Shown: in pieces, positions 1 to 10,902 of the stretch
Layout of the letters: each line of letters opens with the position of its first letter
Numbering within the stretch: position 1 is the first letter of the stretch
Notes under the pieces: generated by a model
Database searches by the model: none
What the model was told of the DNA's origin: nothing
What the model saw: the letters and a program-made list of their open reading frames with translations, nothing else
Made by a program: the position numbers and the translations under genes
NCBI RefSeq assembly: GCF_005404945.1
Contig: NZ_BJDG01000005.1
Coordinates: 1 to 64,000 of the forward strand
Direction of reading: 5' to 3'
DNA from: Lactiplantibacillus pingfangensis
Lineage (GTDB): Bacteria; Bacillota; Bacilli; Lactobacillales; Lactobacillaceae
Length of the DNA stretch: 64,000 nt

Positions 1-10
1 GTGTACAGAA

Positions 11-39
11 AGCGCCCAGCCACGGGGCGGCTGGGCGCT
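11..39. terminator. Strong GC-rich hairpin at left edge
   Basis: A perfect 11-bp inverted repeat (11-21 pairs with 29-39, 7-nt loop). Neither side has a clean T-run, though the minus-strand reading is followed by TTCTGT. It probably ends a transcript from the neighbouring gene to the left, which is not in the window, but it could equally belong to the leader of that gene. Confidence 0.5.
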
Positions 40-59
40 AATGATAGCTGATTACCAAC

Positions 60-440
60 AACAGTTGACAAAGAGCCTTTTATTTCTATCTAAAGGTTGC
101 AAGCACAAAAAGGCTCGTGAACTAGACTCACATTGAGCGTTCTACCGTCTCCACTAATTCAATAGCTAGAAGTTGGGACTGACTGATAACATCGGTCGTG
201 AAGGTGGCGTTACATCGGCTAGTTTTGCCGACGTTAACCCACGGACGGTCCGGAACACTTGCGTTTTTTGCAAGGATTCCGGGCGAGGTCCAAGACGTGC
301 TTGGCTTGGACCGGTCCCACGACCGCATGTTATCAGTGCCAACAGCTACTAATTAACCTGTAAGAGCTAGTTATTGACACGATGGCGCTTACTCGTGAAC
401 TTCATCTGTTAACCTTTAGTCTTTATCATAAATCGAATAA
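60..440. repeat. Gene-free structured region with intergenic repeat copy A
   Basis: No credible coding region lies in 1-444. The stretch is rich in hairpins: 73-81 with 108-116 (9 bp), 251-255/261-265 with the arm at 271-280, and 287-294 with 305-312 (8 bp perfect). Positions 316-337 match 20 of 22 bases with 22382-22403, in the intergenic region downstream of galU. Looser similarity continues for about 80 nt on the whiA side in both copies. It may be a degenerate intergenic repeat, a 3'UTR element or a small RNA; the sequence cannot decide which. Confidence 0.45.
73..116 (-). terminator. Possible 3' hairpin after whiA
   Basis: Read on the minus strand, a 9-bp stem (108-116 with 73-81) with a 26-nt loop is followed by a short T stretch (TTTG). 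It is a candidate end for the rapZ-yvcK-whiA transcript, though it lies more than 300 nt past the whiA stop codon. Confidence 0.4.
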
Positions 441-444
441 CCTT

Positions 445-1377
445 TTACGCATCTTTTTGTAACTGCGCGGCAAACTGATTGATCTTTCGCAGTCGGTGAT
501 TAATCCCAGACTTCGAAATCGGACCACCTGGCACCAAAGTTCCTAATTCTTTCAAACTGACTTCTCGGTGTTCAAGCCGTGCAATCGCCACTTCTTGTAA
601 CTTGATTGGTAATTGTTTCAAGCCAACCGTTGAATCAATCAACATGATGTTTTCAATCTGTTGACTTGAGGCATTCGCCACTTTATCCATATTGGCATTT
701 TCACAGTTCACTAATCGGTTCACCGAATTTCGCATGTCGCGCATAATGCGGACATCTTCGAACTTCAACATCCCGGTCGTCGCACCAATCAATGACAAAA
801 AGTCCGCAATTTTTTCAGCTTCCTTGATGTAGGTGATGAAGCCACCACGACGATCCGTCGTTCGCGAATTCAGGCCATACTTGTTCATCATTTCAGAAAT
901 CATGCGGTTATGCTCTTCATACAGTGAATAAATTTCCAAATGATAACGCGAGGTTTCAGGATTATTCACCGAGCCACCGGCTAAAAACGCGCCTCTTAAA
1001 TATGAGCGCACGGCACCATCATCAGTTAATACTTCCGTTGGCGCAACTTCAACGATTTGAAAATCTTTTAAAATCCCCAAATCTTCTAAAACCATATCTG
1101 TCCCGGTTTTCAGGCGCACAATATACAAGTTATTTTTGTTCAACTTCATTTTGCGGCGCACGATTAACTCACTTGCCACGTCATAAAATTGTTTCAATAA
1201 CCGGTAGATACGCCGCGCGATGGCCGGGTTTTCGGTCTGAATATTCAAAATAAAATGGTGATTAGATAAGCTAATCGCCCCATTCATTCGAATCAAGGCC
1301 ATCAGTTCGGCCTTCGCATTCTCGCGATGGACAGCGAGGTTGGTTAGTTCTTTTTTAACTTCACTGGCGTATGACAT
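445..1377 (-). CDS. whiA: DNA-binding protein WhiA
   Basis: A 310-residue WhiA (YvcL) protein of the family's usual length. The N-terminal two thirds has the LAGLIDADG-homing-endonuclease-like fold, with [10 protein letters not shown] at 128-137. The C-terminal part (about 225-305) is the helix-turn-helix domain. In Bacillus WhiA is a nucleoid-associated protein affecting cell division and chromosome segregation; it is a sporulation regulator only in actinobacteria. It starts 14 bp after the yvcK stop, so it is the last gene of the rapZ-yvcK-whiA operon, an arrangement conserved in Firmicutes. It has no visible catalytic metal motif, as expected for this family. Confidence 0.96.
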   Translation of the reverse strand: MSYASEVKKELTNLAVHRENAKAELMALIRMNGAISLSNHHFILNIQTENPAIARRIYRLLKQFYDVASELIVRRKMKLNKNNLYIVRLKTGTDMVLEDLGILKDFQIVEVAPTEVLTDDGAVRSYLRGAFLAGGSVNNPETSRYHLEIYSLYEEHNRMISEMMNKYGLNSRTTDRRGGFITYIKEAEKIADFLSLIGATTGMLKFEDVRIMRDMRNSVNRLVNCENANMDKVANASSQQIENIMLIDSTVGLKQLPIKLQEVAIARLEHREVSLKELGTLVPGGPISKSGINHRLRKINQFAAQLQKDA

Positions 1378-1391
1378 CTATTAGCGTCCTC

Positions 1392-2393
1392 CTATCTTAA
1401 AACATCGGAGTGACCGACTAAATTCATGAGTTCCGTCACAACTTGGTCACCATCATGGAAAGCCCCATTGTCTCGTAATTTCAAGAAATTAGCCGAGATC
1501 ACCTTGCAACCTTGATCTCGTAGCCCACGAAAGTCATGACTGACTTGGCGGGAAACTTCGTTAAATTTATGAAAGTCCATATAGTCATCAGGGACTTTTT
1601 CAGTGTTAACGAGCACTGTATTAATAAACGCCTCGCCTAAATGTCGGTTTAGCACCCGAACATGGTCGGCATCCGAGAAATTATCGGTTTCACCTTTTTG
1701 CGTCATGATATTACAAATATAGACCACTTCCGCATCGGTTGCGCAGACGGCTCGACCAATATTATCAATCGTCAAGTTCGGTAAAATACTTGTAAATAAG
1801 CTCCCGGGTCCTAACACAATTTGGTCCGCTTGCATGATGGCATCAATCACTGGCTGCACCGCTGCTGGCTTATTGCCAGCTTTATCCGTGACCCAGACAC
1901 GATCTAATGACTTATGCGCGGCAGTAATTTCCGCCTCACCTACTAGTTCAGACCCATCTTTAAAGCGACCATGTAACGTCAAGGCTTCATTAGCAGCCGG
2001 ATAGACGTGCCCCTCAACTTGCATCATATGCGACAATTCTTGGACCGCATCAAAGACCCCTGACTTCATTTCAGTCAAAGCGGCAATAATAAGGTTGCCA
2101 ATCGCATGACCAGCAAAAAATTGGTCATCACCTTGGAAGCGATACTGGAAAATATCTTTGTAAATGTTTGGTAAATTGGACAATGCCACCATTACATTTC
2201 GAATGTCACCAGGTGGCACGACATTGACATAGTTTCGAATAATGCCTGAGGAACCCCCATCATCGGCCACTGTCACGACTGCAGTGATATCCACCGCCTG
2301 CTTCCGCAAGCCGTTTAGGACAACTGGCAAACCAGTTCCCCCACCAATCACCACAATCTTGGGCCGCTGGGTCTTAAACGTATATTTTCTCAT
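1392..2393 (-). CDS. yvcK: YvcK-type UDP-sugar-binding protein (gluconeogenesis factor)
   Basis: A 333-residue YvcK/CofD-like Rossmann-fold protein. GGGTGL at 17-22 is the nucleotide-binding loop, followed by [10 protein letters not shown] (41-50) and PPGDIRN (60-66), all signatures of the family. Family members bind UDP-sugars and are needed for normal cell shape and growth on gluconeogenic carbon sources in Bacillus; no enzymatic activity is established. The start codon overlaps the rapZ stop by 4 nt (ATGA), indicating translational coupling. Confidence 0.96.
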   Translation of the reverse strand: MRKYTFKTQRPKIVVIGGGTGLPVVLNGLRKQAVDITAVVTVADDGGSSGIIRNYVNVVPPGDIRNVMVALSNLPNIYKDIFQYRFQGDDQFFAGHAIGNLIIAALTEMKSGVFDAVQELSHMMQVEGHVYPAANEALTLHGRFKDGSELVGEAEITAAHKSLDRVWVTDKAGNKPAAVQPVIDAIMQADQIVLGPGSLFTSILPNLTIDNIGRAVCATDAEVVYICNIMTQKGETDNFSDADHVRVLNRHLGEAFINTVLVNTEKVPDDYMDFHKFNEVSRQVSHDFRGLRDQGCKVISANFLKLRDNGAFHDGDQVVTELMNLVGHSDVLR

Positions 2394-3274
2394 GAACGGT
2401 TAACTGTTTCCTTCCGCTTTTCGATATCACGATGACTGATGTGCACCTTATAATCTTGACCCAAGGCTTCACCAATGCGCTTCGTTAACGCAACGGAACG
2501 GTGTTGCCCACCAGTACAACCTATCGCAATCGTCAAACTAGTTTTGCCCTCGGCTTCATATCCTGGCATGATACTCTCTAGCATCCCAAGGAATTGTTGA
2601 TAGAACTTTTCAGTCGCGGGTTGTTGCATCACATAATCATAGACGGGCTTATCCAGCCCCGTCTGATGTTTTAATTCTGGAATATAATACGGATTTGGTA
2701 AGAAACGAACATCCATCACGATATCCGCATCAATAGGCAAGCCGTATTTGAAACCGAATGATAAAACTTCAATATGGAAAGTTTCATCCGCACTCGTTTC
2801 AAATTTATCAAAAATCGACTCTCGCAGTTCTCGTGGCGTCAACGTCGTGGTATCAATGACATACGAGGCCCGATCTTTTAACGGTCCTAATAATTCACGT
2901 TCTTTGCGGACACCATCCATGATTCGACCTTCCATCGCTAAAGGATGAGAACGTCTCGTTTCCTTATATCGAGAAACTAACTCCTCGTTGGAAGCATCCA
3001 AAAAGAGAATCTGTGTTGAAACAAAATCGGTATTATCCAAATTTGCCAACATATCAATAATTTCGTCGTAAAACGCCCGTGATCGTAAATCAATCACCAG
3101 CGCCACCTTTTCAATTTTCCCGGATTCTTCCACTAATTCAGAAAACTTGGGTAACAAGGCGGGCGGCATATTATCAATACAAAAATAACCTAAATCTTCA
3201 AAACTCTGGACAGCAACTGTTTTACCAGCGCCGCTCATCCCAGAGACGATGACTAATTGTAATGAATCTGCCAT
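2390..3274 (-). CDS. rapZ: RapZ/YvcJ nucleotide-binding protein
   Basis: RapZ-family (YvcJ) P-loop protein of 294 residues. Walker A GMSGAGKT lies at 12-19 and the C-terminal [10 protein letters not shown] motif at about 252-261. In E. coli RapZ is an RNA adaptor controlling glmS; in Bacillus YvcJ hydrolyses nucleotides and affects competence, and which role holds here is unknown. I place the start at 3274 (MADSLQL) because AAAGGAG sits 7 nt upstream. The open frame continues 18 codons further up, but those codons contain this ribosome binding site. First gene of the operon with yvcK and whiA. Confidence 0.95.
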   Translation of the reverse strand: MADSLQLVIVSGMSGAGKTVAVQSFEDLGYFCIDNMPPALLPKFSELVEESGKIEKVALVIDLRSRAFYDEIIDMLANLDNTDFVSTQILFLDASNEELVSRYKETRRSHPLAMEGRIMDGVRKERELLGPLKDRASYVIDTTTLTPRELRESIFDKFETSADETFHIEVLSFGFKYGLPIDADIVMDVRFLPNPYYIPELKHQTGLDKPVYDYVMQQPATEKFYQQFLGMLESIMPGYEAEGKTSLTIAIGCTGGQHRSVALTKRIGEALGQDYKVHISHRDIEKRKETVNRS

Positions 3275-3405
3275 AGCACTGCTCCTTTGGTTCATATTGT
3301 TGGTAGTATAACATACCGGGCGTGTCACTGCTACTCTCGCCCCCGGTTATTGGTAGTATAAAGCGGTTAGTGCCATTGCTGGTCCTAACCGCTACTTACA
3401 ATCAC

Positions 3406-3960
3406 TTAATTACGTCGGGCAAAGGCAATTAAAATTGCGTTGATCCCAAAAATGGCAAAGTAAACACTGACTAAAAGGTTAAATGAGAATGCTGCAACCA
3501 TCGGATTGAAAATCAACATAATCCCAATGGCTAAACTCAAAATATCTAAAATCATGGAAAAGACATAGTAGCCCATCCCGAATACGCGTAAGTGTGAGAC
3601 CACCACCAAGCGTTCTATTGAATCAATTAAGAACCAGAACGCAAAGACGTAACCTAAGACAACGATACCGGTTGGCGAGTGAAATAAAAATAACAGCCCA
3701 ACTAAAATGTCGATAACGGCGAAGACTAACGCAAAATTGGCTCGTAATCCGGTCTCACGTCGTAACTTGGTATAACCACCAATCGTAGTAATCCCACTAA
3801 TAATTGCAGCAATGGCAAATAAGAAAACCAAACTAAGTAACGCGGCTTTAGGCTGCTTCATGACAAAATAGGCCGCAATCAGGAACACGATCCCTGTCAT
3901 GAATTCAGTCCAGTCAAAGCCCCAACGATGATCATTAAACATATGACTTAACATCTCCAA
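3406..3960 (-). CDS. HdeD/DUF308-family membrane protein
   Basis: A small integral membrane protein of up to 184 residues with about six hydrophobic segments, the first at roughly 20-35 and the last ending just before the C-terminal ARRN. It resembles the HdeD/DUF308 family, named for an E. coli acid-stress membrane protein; function in lactobacilli is not known. The start is uncertain. The longest frame begins at a TTG (3960), with an ATG two codons later that has no spaced ribosome binding site and another ATG at residue 7 (MFNDH) 12 nt after a GGAG. It appears to be a single-gene unit between rapZ and the YbjQ gene. Confidence 0.8.
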   Translation of the reverse strand: MEMLSHMFNDHRWGFDWTEFMTGIVFLIAAYFVMKQPKAALLSLVFLFAIAAIISGITTIGGYTKLRRETGLRANFALVFAVIDILVGLLFLFHSPTGIVVLGYVFAFWFLIDSIERLVVVSHLRVFGMGYYVFSMILDILSLAIGIMLIFNPMVAAFSFNLLVSVYFAIFGINAILIAFARRN

Positions 3961-4093
3961 TATTCTTTAGTTCCATCATACCAGTTCATGAAAGAGTTTC
4001 CAATTCTTGGGATAGCTGCGACTAAACCCACTTTAGGGCGCCAACCAATAAAATCAGACACCCTGAACTAGCGTGACGTCGAAATGATTTTGC

Positions 4094-4420
4094 TTAAACT
4101 TCTTTGAACTTTACAGCAGTGCCGTACGCCGCGACGGATTGAATATCTGTCCCAATTGACCCAGAATCAAACCGCATCATGACAACGGCATCCGCCCCAA
4201 GTTCAATCGCATTGGTCCGTAACCGATCAACCGCGGCTTCACGCGCTTCATCTAACATTTTGGTGTAATCCTTCACTTCGCCACCAACAATATTTTTCAT
4301 TGAGGCACCGATATTACGAAAAACATTCTTTGATTGGGTGGTTACCCCAAAAACTTCACCAATAATTTCATAAGCTTGCCCGGGAATTTGTTCAGTTGTT
4401 GTGACTAACATTTTGGTCAT
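4094..4420 (-). CDS. YbjQ/UPF0145 family protein
   Basis: A 108-residue protein of the YbjQ (UPF0145, DUF74) family, sometimes labelled heavy-metal-binding. Visible family features are the central [17 protein letters not shown] segment, then [14 protein letters not shown] and a conserved C-terminal AYGTAVKF. Family members form homopentamers and have no firmly assigned function; the metal-binding label is weak. A good AGGAGG lies just upstream of the ATG. Stands alone, facing the same way as argGH. Confidence 0.85.
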   Translation of the reverse strand: MTKMLVTTTEQIPGQAYEIIGEVFGVTTQSKNVFRNIGASMKNIVGGEVKDYTKMLDEAREAAVDRLRTNAIELGADAVVMMRFDSGSIGTDIQSVAAYGTAVKFKEV

Positions 4421-4499
4421 AAAAATCCCTCCTCAGTGCTTTAAATATACCGGTAATAACGTTTAGTTGCAATCGTTTCCATTTATTTTCAGCAAAAAT

Positions 4500-4533
4500 G
4501 AAAAGACCCGAGAAAAATTCTCAGGCCTTTTCG
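4500..4533 (-). terminator. argGH terminator
   Basis: On the minus strand, arms AAAAGGCCTGAGAA and TCTCGGGTCTTTT form a stem closing on a short T loop, followed by ATTTTT. It lies about 30 nt after the argH stop, so it ends the argGH transcript. Confidence 0.75.
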
Positions 4534-4562
4534 CTATCAATGGTCAAATTGATAAACAAAGT

Positions 4563-5969
4563 TTAGTTGTTACGATCAAGCGATTGGTACTGTGCTAGCT
4601 GCGCAGTCGCTCGTTTGAGTTCCGCCTTGATTTGATCAAAACCAGTGCCACCTAGGGAATGACGCCGTTCAACCGCAACTTTGGCATCTAAATCATGATA
4701 GACGTCTTCGTCGATCAACGGTGAAATTTTCTTGTATTCCGCTAACGGAATATCTTGCAGTGGCCGATTCTTTTTCAAACCATCTAAGACCAGCTTTCCC
4801 ACAATCGCATGGGCTTCACGGAACGGAATACCTTTGTTAGCCAAATAATCAGCTAATTCGGTCGCATTTGAGAAATCATTGGTGGTGGCGTTTGCCATCC
4901 GGTCTTCATTAACGGTTAAGGTCGCCAGCATACCAGTGAACACATGTAGACTCGTTAAAATCGTGTTCACGGTGTCAAAGGCGCCTTCTTTATCCTCTTG
5001 CAAATCTTTATTGTAGGCGAGCGGAATGGCTTTCATGACGGTCAATAATCCCATCAAGTTACCATAAACCCGGCCAGACTTACCCCGAATCAATTCAGCC
5101 ATATCAGGATTCTTTTTCTGCGGCATAATTGAACTACCGGTCGAAAATTGATCGCTCAGGCTCAAATACTTAAATTCGTAACTGCTCCAAGAAACGATTT
5201 CTTCGCAGAAGCGTGAGAGATGCATCATCAAAATTGACGCATTGCTTAAGAATTCTAAGACGAAATCTCGATCAGACACCGCATCCAAACTATTGTGATA
5301 AACGTCACTGAAACCGAGCAATTTCGCACTATACTCGCGATCAATTGGGAAAGTCGTCCCAGCCAAGGCTGCGGCTCCCAATGGTGAAATATCGGTGTGT
5401 TTCATATTGAACTCGAAACGTTCCATATCCCGCTTAAACATCTGATAATAGGCCAGCAAATAATGACCGTACGAAATTGGTTGGGCATGTTGCAAATGCG
5501 TATAACCTGGCATAATCGTTTCCACATTTTCACTCGCTTTTTCCACGAGCACTGCTTCCAAATCATGTAGCCGATCTAAAATTTTCGGTAACTGATGCTT
5601 CATGTATAAATGAAAATCCGTCGCGACTTGATCATTGCGGGAACGTGCGGTATGCAATTTACCAGCGACCGGTCCGATTTCTTCCGTCAATAATGATTCA
5701 ATATTCATATGAATATCTTCATTGACCGTCGAAAATTCGAGCTCCCCATTTTGCAACTGTTGGGCTAACTTTTCCAGTCCAGCCACAATTTGGTCAACAT
5801 CAGTTGCAGCCAAAATGCCGGTTTTCTTGAGCATCTTAACGTGTGCCAACGATCCGGCAATATCTTCGGCTGCCAGTAACTGGTCAAAACCGATTGATGC
5901 CCCGAAGTCATCGACATACTTGGCGCCAGTTTCCGTAAACCGGCCGCCCCAGAGTTTTTTGGTACTCAT
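4563..5969 (-). CDS. argH: Argininosuccinate lyase
   Basis: Argininosuccinate lyase, 468 residues, the last step of arginine synthesis: argininosuccinate to arginine and fumarate. Fumarase/aspartase-superfamily signatures are all present: HTARSRNDQ (106-114), [10 protein letters not shown] (155-164) and the catalytic-serine loop [12 protein letters not shown] (278-289). The stop codon of argG and the start of argH overlap by one base (TAATG), so translation is coupled. Cytosolic homotetramer in the family. Confidence 0.98.
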   Translation of the reverse strand: MSTKKLWGGRFTETGAKYVDDFGASIGFDQLLAAEDIAGSLAHVKMLKKTGILAATDVDQIVAGLEKLAQQLQNGELEFSTVNEDIHMNIESLLTEEIGPVAGKLHTARSRNDQVATDFHLYMKHQLPKILDRLHDLEAVLVEKASENVETIMPGYTHLQHAQPISYGHYLLAYYQMFKRDMERFEFNMKHTDISPLGAAALAGTTFPIDREYSAKLLGFSDVYHNSLDAVSDRDFVLEFLSNASILMMHLSRFCEEIVSWSSYEFKYLSLSDQFSTGSSIMPQKKNPDMAELIRGKSGRVYGNLMGLLTVMKAIPLAYNKDLQEDKEGAFDTVNTILTSLHVFTGMLATLTVNEDRMANATTNDFSNATELADYLANKGIPFREAHAIVGKLVLDGLKKNRPLQDIPLAEYKKISPLIDEDVYHDLDAKVAVERRHSLGGTGFDQIKAELKRATAQLAQYQSLDRNN

Positions 5970-7204
5970 TAGGCGTGTTCCTTGGTCGCTTTTGCTTCAG
6001 CTTGGGCCTTAGCCTGAACCTGCGCGTTAACTTGCGTTGGTAGCCCCCACAACTTGATAAAGCCGACTGCCGCTTGTTGATCAAATTCATCGGCAGCGGT
6101 ATAAGTCGCTAAATTCTTGTCATAGAGTGAGTTTGGTGACTTCCGACCTTCAGTAATGACATTGCCTTTGAATAATTGCACCCGAACCACACCATTCACA
6201 ACTTGTTGCGTTTCTTTCAGAAAGGCCATCATGGCATCCATCAATGGTGAGAACCAGAGGCCGTTATAAATCGTATCGGCTAACTTTTGTTCGATAATTG
6301 GCTTGAAATGTGCTAATTCACGTTCAAAGGTTAAATCTTCCAAATCTTTATGGGCTTTGAGTAACACCGTTGCAGCAGGAGCTTCGTAGACTTCACGCGA
6401 CTTGATCCCGACTAACCGATTTTCAATATGGTCAATCCGGCCAATGCCATGTTCACCAGCAATTTTATCCAATTTCACGATTAAATCAGCTAAGTTCATG
6501 GTTTCGCCATCTAAGGCAACTGGCACACCAGCATCGAAAGTAATTTCGAGTACAGTTGGCTTGTCTGGTGTATCAGCTAAAGCTTTGGTCCGATCAAAGG
6601 CATCGGCAGGGGCACCTTCCCAAGGATCTTCCAAAATACCACATTCGTTAGCCCGACCCCAAAGATTTTCATCAATTGAGTATGGGCTGTCTAAATTGAT
6701 TGGAACGGGAATATTGTGTTTCTTAGCGTAATCAATTTCTTCTTCACGTGACCAATGCCAGTCACGGACTGGGGCTTCGATTTTAATATCAGGTGCCAAG
6801 GCATGGATGGCCACTTCGAAACGAACTTGGTCATTACCTTTACCAGTACAACCATGCGCAATAGCAACGGCATGTTCTTTTTTAGCTAAGGTGACTAACT
6901 TCTTCGCAATCAAAGGACGAGATAGCGCTGAAACCAATGGGTATTCACCTTCATACAAGGTGTGGCCTTGTAAGGCAATCAACGCATATTCTTCAGCAAA
7001 TTCTTGCTTGGCGTCGATCATGTATGATGAAACGGCCCCTAACTGAATCGCCTTATCCTTAATCGCCGCCATGTCTTTGCCTTCACCAACATCAATACAG
7101 CAAGCAACGACATCATAACCTTTGTCCTTCAACCAACTAATTGCGACTGACGTATCGAGTCCACCTGAATAAGCGAGAATAATTTTATCATTTTGTTTGA
7201 CCAT
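5969..7204 (-). CDS. argG: Argininosuccinate synthase
   Basis: Argininosuccinate synthase, 411 residues, joins citrulline and aspartate with ATP. The N-type ATP pyrophosphatase loop AYSGGLDTS is at 11-19, and the citrulline/aspartate-binding region ([13 protein letters not shown]) is intact. The C-terminus carries an Ala/Lys/Glu-rich tail of about 15 residues that looks dispensable. GGAGGT lies upstream of the ATG. It is first in a two-gene operon with argH; the AT-rich upstream region carries likely ArgR operator half-sites. The rest of the arginine pathway is not in this window. Confidence 0.98.
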   Translation of the reverse strand: MVKQNDKIILAYSGGLDTSVAISWLKDKGYDVVACCIDVGEGKDMAAIKDKAIQLGAVSSYMIDAKQEFAEEYALIALQGHTLYEGEYPLVSALSRPLIAKKLVTLAKKEHAVAIAHGCTGKGNDQVRFEVAIHALAPDIKIEAPVRDWHWSREEEIDYAKKHNIPVPINLDSPYSIDENLWGRANECGILEDPWEGAPADAFDRTKALADTPDKPTVLEITFDAGVPVALDGETMNLADLIVKLDKIAGEHGIGRIDHIENRLVGIKSREVYEAPAATVLLKAHKDLEDLTFERELAHFKPIIEQKLADTIYNGLWFSPLMDAMMAFLKETQQVVNGVVRVQLFKGNVITEGRKSPNSLYDKNLATYTAADEFDQQAAVGFIKLWGLPTQVNAQVQAKAQAEAKATKEHA

Positions 7205-7283
7205 TGAGTTGTACCTCCAAAAATTTATGTCTTATTTCTCAATGACAGTATCGTACCACCAGATTTAACTTTATGCAACAATT

Positions 7284-7360
7284 ATTATAAAATATTCGAT
7301 ATATTTGAAATATTCAGTATTTTAGTGCATTTTTATACATTTATTCATTTAATTATGTAT
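7284..7360 (-). promoter_or_regulatory. argGH promoter with candidate ArgR boxes
   Basis: On the minus strand a -10 (TATAAT, plus 284-289 of this kilobase) lies below a -35-like TTTCAA at 7305-7310. A palindromic TGAAATATTCA at 7306-7316, the core of an ARG box, overlaps the -35. Further ARG-box-like AT-rich repeats (TGAATAAATGTATAAAAATGCA-type sequence in two pieces) occur at 7326-7350. ArgR repression by arginine is the natural reading, from known ArgR sites; the assignment is by eye. Confidence 0.55.
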
Positions 7361-7436
7361 TAACCATCTCATTTTTCCCGTATGGTTACCCGATTCTTCA
7401 GCGTTGATTACAGCTCAAAATGATTCCTCAGACAAT

Positions 7437-7482
7437 AAAAAAGAAGCCCTCATTCAGCATCAAGCTGACGAAGACTTCTCTG
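7437..7482 (-). terminator. luxS terminator
   Basis: On the minus strand, just after the luxS stop, GAAG and CAGC arms pair with GCTG and CTTC arms around TTGAT, then a run of six T. An interrupted but convincing intrinsic terminator. Confidence 0.7.
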
Positions 7483-7497
7483 TTGGCAAAAATTAAC

Positions 7498-7974
7498 TTA
7501 TTCAACGACCTTGCGCACAAATGGATCTGATGAAATTCCTTGTGACAAAATCAATTTAGCCCATTCTTTCGCTGAGAACAACGAATGGTCTTTGTAGTTC
7601 CCACAACTGTCGATGGTCGTTCCTTGAACGTCTTTCCATTCAGCGGGACCCGCAATGAATTCTAATGAGGACTTCAAAGCTTTAGCAACTTCTTCAGTGC
7701 TGTGTTCACCCCATGTGATCAAATGAAACCCGGTCCGGCAACCAAATGGTGAGCAGTCAATCACGCCACTCATCCGGTCACGCAATAGCCCAGCTAACAT
7801 ATGTTCAATCGTGTGTAAGCCAGCGGTATCAATCGCCGTCTTGTTAGGTTGAACCAACCGCAAATCAAAATTGGTGATGGCATCGCCCTTTTCGCCATGT
7901 TCAACGGTGATTTTACGCACGTATGGTGCTAAAACTTTCGTATGATCTAATGTAAAACTTTCAACTTTAGCCAT
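7498..7974 (-). CDS. luxS: S-ribosylhomocysteine lyase (AI-2 synthesis)
   Basis: LuxS, 158 residues. Cleaves S-ribosylhomocysteine to homocysteine and the AI-2 precursor DPD, recycling S-adenosylhomocysteine. The metal site is complete: HTIEH at 54-58 (H54, H58) and C123 in DSCGNYKDH. The catalytic cysteine is C79 in FGCRTGF. Monocistronic by its position between a terminator and its own leader. No pfs (SAH nucleosidase) gene is adjacent. Confidence 0.98.
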   Translation of the reverse strand: MAKVESFTLDHTKVLAPYVRKITVEHGEKGDAITNFDLRLVQPNKTAIDTAGLHTIEHMLAGLLRDRMSGVIDCSPFGCRTGFHLITWGEHSTEEVAKALKSSLEFIAGPAEWKDVQGTTIDSCGNYKDHSLFSAKEWAKLILSQGISSDPFVRKVVE

Positions 7975-8034
7975 ATCTAAAACACTCCTCTATTTAAATT
8001 CTCATAACATGCTTAGTGTAGCACAATCTAAGAA

Positions 8035-10890
8035 CTATTTGGCAGTCAGTGCTGCTTCACGAGCCTTATCGCGTTCGAGTACCGGTTTCAAGTATTGCCC
8101 CGTATAACTCTCCGACACGGCCGCGATTTCTTCCGGCGTGCCAGTCGCAATGACCGTCCCGCCACCGGCACCGCCCTCTGGTCCGAGATCAATCAAATGA
8201 TCGGCTGATTTTACCACATCCAAGTTATGTTCAATAATCAGGACCGTATTGCCGGCATCCACTAAACGTTCCAGCACACCAATGAGTCGACGAATATCTT
8301 CGGTATGCAACCCAGTCGTTGGTTCATCCAAAATATAGAAATTCTTACCAGACTGTTGCTTGTGCAATTCAGAAGCCAACTTCATCCGTTGGGCTTCCCC
8401 ACCAGATAGTGTCGTCGCTGGTTGACCAAGCTTGACGTAACCTAAGCCAACATCAACTAACGTTTGCAATTTCCGCCGAATTTTAGGAATCGGTTCGAAG
8501 AACTTCACCGCTTCGGAAGCCGTCATTTTGAGCACGTCCGCAATATTTTTACCTTTGTATTCAACTTCCAAGGTTTCCGAATTATACTGTTGTCCATGAC
8601 AAACTTCACAAGGTACAAAGACGTCTGGTAAAAAGTTCATTTCAATCTTCAAAATACCATCGCCGTGACACGCTTCACAGCGTCCACCCTTGATGTTAAA
8701 GCTGAAGCGACCTTTTTGATACCCACGCAGTTTGGCCTCATTCGTTTGCGCAAAGAGGTCCCGAATATTGTCGAAAACCCCTGTATACGTCGCCGGATTA
8801 CTTCGTGGTGTCCGCCCAATTGGACTTTGGTCAATATTCACTAGCCGTTCAATATTTTTCACGCCACTGATCGACTTGTATTTCCCGGGTTTCTCAGAAT
8901 TGTTGTTTAATTTTTGTGCTAACGCCCGCTTCAAAATATCATTGACTAAGGTTGACTTGCCGGAGCCGGAGACTCCTGTGACCACTACAAATTCCCCTAA
9001 TGGAAAATCAACATCAATTTGTTTCAAGTTATTTTCGGCAGCACCGGTAATCCGAATCTTCTTGCCATTGCCAGTCCGACGTTTCGTTGGCACTGGAATG
9101 AACTTCTTGCCGGCGAGATATTGCCCAGTCAGTGACTTGCGTGACCGCGCGACTTGTTTTGGCGTTCCGGCGGCCATGACTTCACCACCATTTTCACCAG
9201 CACCGGGACCAATATCAATGATGTAGTCCGCGGCGCGCATCGTATCTTCGTCATGTTCAACAACGATTAACGTATTCCCAAGATCACGCATCTTTTTGAG
9301 GGAACTAATTAAGCGGTCATTATCCCGTTGATGTAACCCAATGGATGGTTCATCCAAAATATAGAGTACACCAGATAGATTAGAGCCAATTTGGGTTGCT
9401 AATCGAATCCGTTGCGCTTCCCCACCAGATAGTGTTCGTGCTGCACGACTCAACGTCAAATAAGCCAAACCAACGTTTTGTAAAAAGGTCAACCGATCAC
9501 GAATTTCCTTTAAAATCGGCTTCGCAATGACCAACGCTTGTTCAGATAACTTGAGCCCTTCAAAGAAGGCCAGTTCATCGCCAATCGCTTCGTCAGAAAC
9601 CGTTCCGATATGTTCGCCACCGACCTTAACTGATAAGGCTTTACGGTTCAAACGGAAGCCGTGACAAGTTTGACAAGTCAACTCAGTCATGTATTTGCGC
9701 ATCACATCGCGCGTGAAATCACTGCTAGTTTCACGGTAGCGTCGATCAACATTATTGATGACCCCTTCAAAAATGGCATCCACATCACGAACACCGCCAA
9801 AGTCATTTTGATAATGAAAATGGAATTGCTTGCCATTGGAACCATACAACACGGTCTGTTGATCCGCTTTCGACAAGTCCTCAAAGGGCACATCCATTGG
9901 AATATCAAGCTGTTCACAAGCCTGTTTTAACATTTCTGGGTAGTATTGCGAACTGATTGGATTCCAAGGTGCTAAGGCCCCTTCACCCAAGGTCAAGCTC
10001 TTATCGGGCACGACTAAGTCTTCATCAACTTCCAACTTCACGCCCAACCCTTCACAATCTGGGCAAGCGCCTTGGGGGGCGTTGAATGAGAATAGCCGTG
10101 GTTCAAGTTCGCCCACAGTAAAGCCACAAACTGGACAGGCGTAATGTTCAGAAAACAGAATGGGGTCGGCCCCAATCACGTCCGCAATCGCATAACCGCC
10201 ACTTAGACGCAATGCGGCTTCAAAAGAATCAAAGAGCCGTGAGCGATCCCCAGGTTTGACCACAATCCGGTCAATCACAATTTGAATCGTATGCTTCTGA
10301 TTTTTATTCAATTCAAGGTTTTCACTGATGTCATGGGTTTCACCATCAACCCGAATCCGGACGAAGCCTTCTCGTTTGATCTTTTCAAAAATCTTCTTAT
10401 GTTCGCCCTTCTTCTCACGCACAATTGGTGACAAGATTTGCAGTTTTGTCCGTTCTGGCAACTTTTGCACGCGATCGACCATTTGCTCAACCGTCTGGCT
10501 CGCAATTGGCGTCCCATCATTTGGACAGATCGGATTACCAACTCGTGCCCATAACAACCGCAAATAGTCATTAATTTCAGTGACGGTGCCGACAGTTGAC
10601 CGTGGGTTCTTTGAAGTCGTTTTCTGATCAATTGAAATAGCGGGACTGAGTCCGTCAATTGAATCAACATCGGGCTTTTGCATTTGGCCTAAAAATTGCC
10701 GCGCATACGCCGATAAACTCTCAACGTAGCGCCGTTGGCCTTCTGCATAGAGGGTATCAAAGGCCAATGAACTCTTACCAGAGCCAGACAACCCAGTCAC
10801 GACCACCAATTTATCGCGGGGAATCGTGACATCAATATTCTTTAAATTATGGGCGCGGGCGCCGTGGATGACGATTTTATCGTTTGCCAA
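8035..10890 (-). CDS. uvrA: Excinuclease ABC subunit A
   Basis: UvrA, 951 residues, the DNA damage-recognition ATPase of nucleotide excision repair. Two ABC modules are present: Walker [10 protein letters not shown] at 33-41 and a second GVSGSGKST in the C-terminal half, each with an LSGGEAQR signature. Zinc-finger cysteines are visible (CPVC, CPDC; CEAC and CEVC around [18 protein letters not shown]). Follows uvrB with a 12-bp gap, forming the usual uvrBA operon. Confidence 0.98.
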   Translation of the reverse strand: MANDKIVIHGARAHNLKNIDVTIPRDKLVVVTGLSGSGKSSLAFDTLYAEGQRRYVESLSAYARQFLGQMQKPDVDSIDGLSPAISIDQKTTSKNPRSTVGTVTEINDYLRLLWARVGNPICPNDGTPIASQTVEQMVDRVQKLPERTKLQILSPIVREKKGEHKKIFEKIKREGFVRIRVDGETHDISENLELNKNQKHTIQIVIDRIVVKPGDRSRLFDSFEAALRLSGGYAIADVIGADPILFSEHYACPVCGFTVGELEPRLFSFNAPQGACPDCEGLGVKLEVDEDLVVPDKSLTLGEGALAPWNPISSQYYPEMLKQACEQLDIPMDVPFEDLSKADQQTVLYGSNGKQFHFHYQNDFGGVRDVDAIFEGVINNVDRRYRETSSDFTRDVMRKYMTELTCQTCHGFRLNRKALSVKVGGEHIGTVSDEAIGDELAFFEGLKLSEQALVIAKPILKEIRDRLTFLQNVGLAYLTLSRAARTLSGGEAQRIRLATQIGSNLSGVLYILDEPSIGLHQRDNDRLISSLKKMRDLGNTLIVVEHDEDTMRAADYIIDIGPGAGENGGEVMAAGTPKQVARSRKSLTGQYLAGKKFIPVPTKRRTGNGKKIRITGAAENNLKQIDVDFPLGEFVVVTGVSGSGKSTLVNDILKRALAQKLNNNSEKPGKYKSISGVKNIERLVNIDQSPIGRTPRSNPATYTGVFDNIRDLFAQTNEAKLRGYQKGRFSFNIKGGRCEACHGDGILKIEMNFLPDVFVPCEVCHGQQYNSETLEVEYKGKNIADVLKMTASEAVKFFEPIPKIRRKLQTLVDVGLGYVKLGQPATTLSGGEAQRMKLASELHKQQSGKNFYILDEPTTGLHTEDIRRLIGVLERLVDAGNTVLIIEHNLDVVKSADHLIDLGPEGGAGGGTVIATGTPEEIAAVSESYTGQYLKPVLERDKAREAALTAK

Positions 10891-10902
10891 AAAAAGGACC
10901 TC

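Noticed and set aside
128-328. 66-codon minus-strand frame in the left gene-free region
   Set aside because: It overlaps hairpins and the repeat core, resembles no family, has odd composition, and has no ribosome binding site.
60-440. tmRNA or RNase P RNA in the left gene-free region
   Set aside because: No CCA end, no tag-coding frame and none of the conserved cores could be found.
7205-7497. T-box or riboswitch before argG
   Set aside because: No T-box sequence or specifier stem is visible. The AT-rich repeats fit ArgR sites better.
8732-9226. 164-codon frame antisense to uvrA
   Set aside because: It is a shadow of a strongly conserved gene: low-complexity translation with no family resemblance or initiation site.
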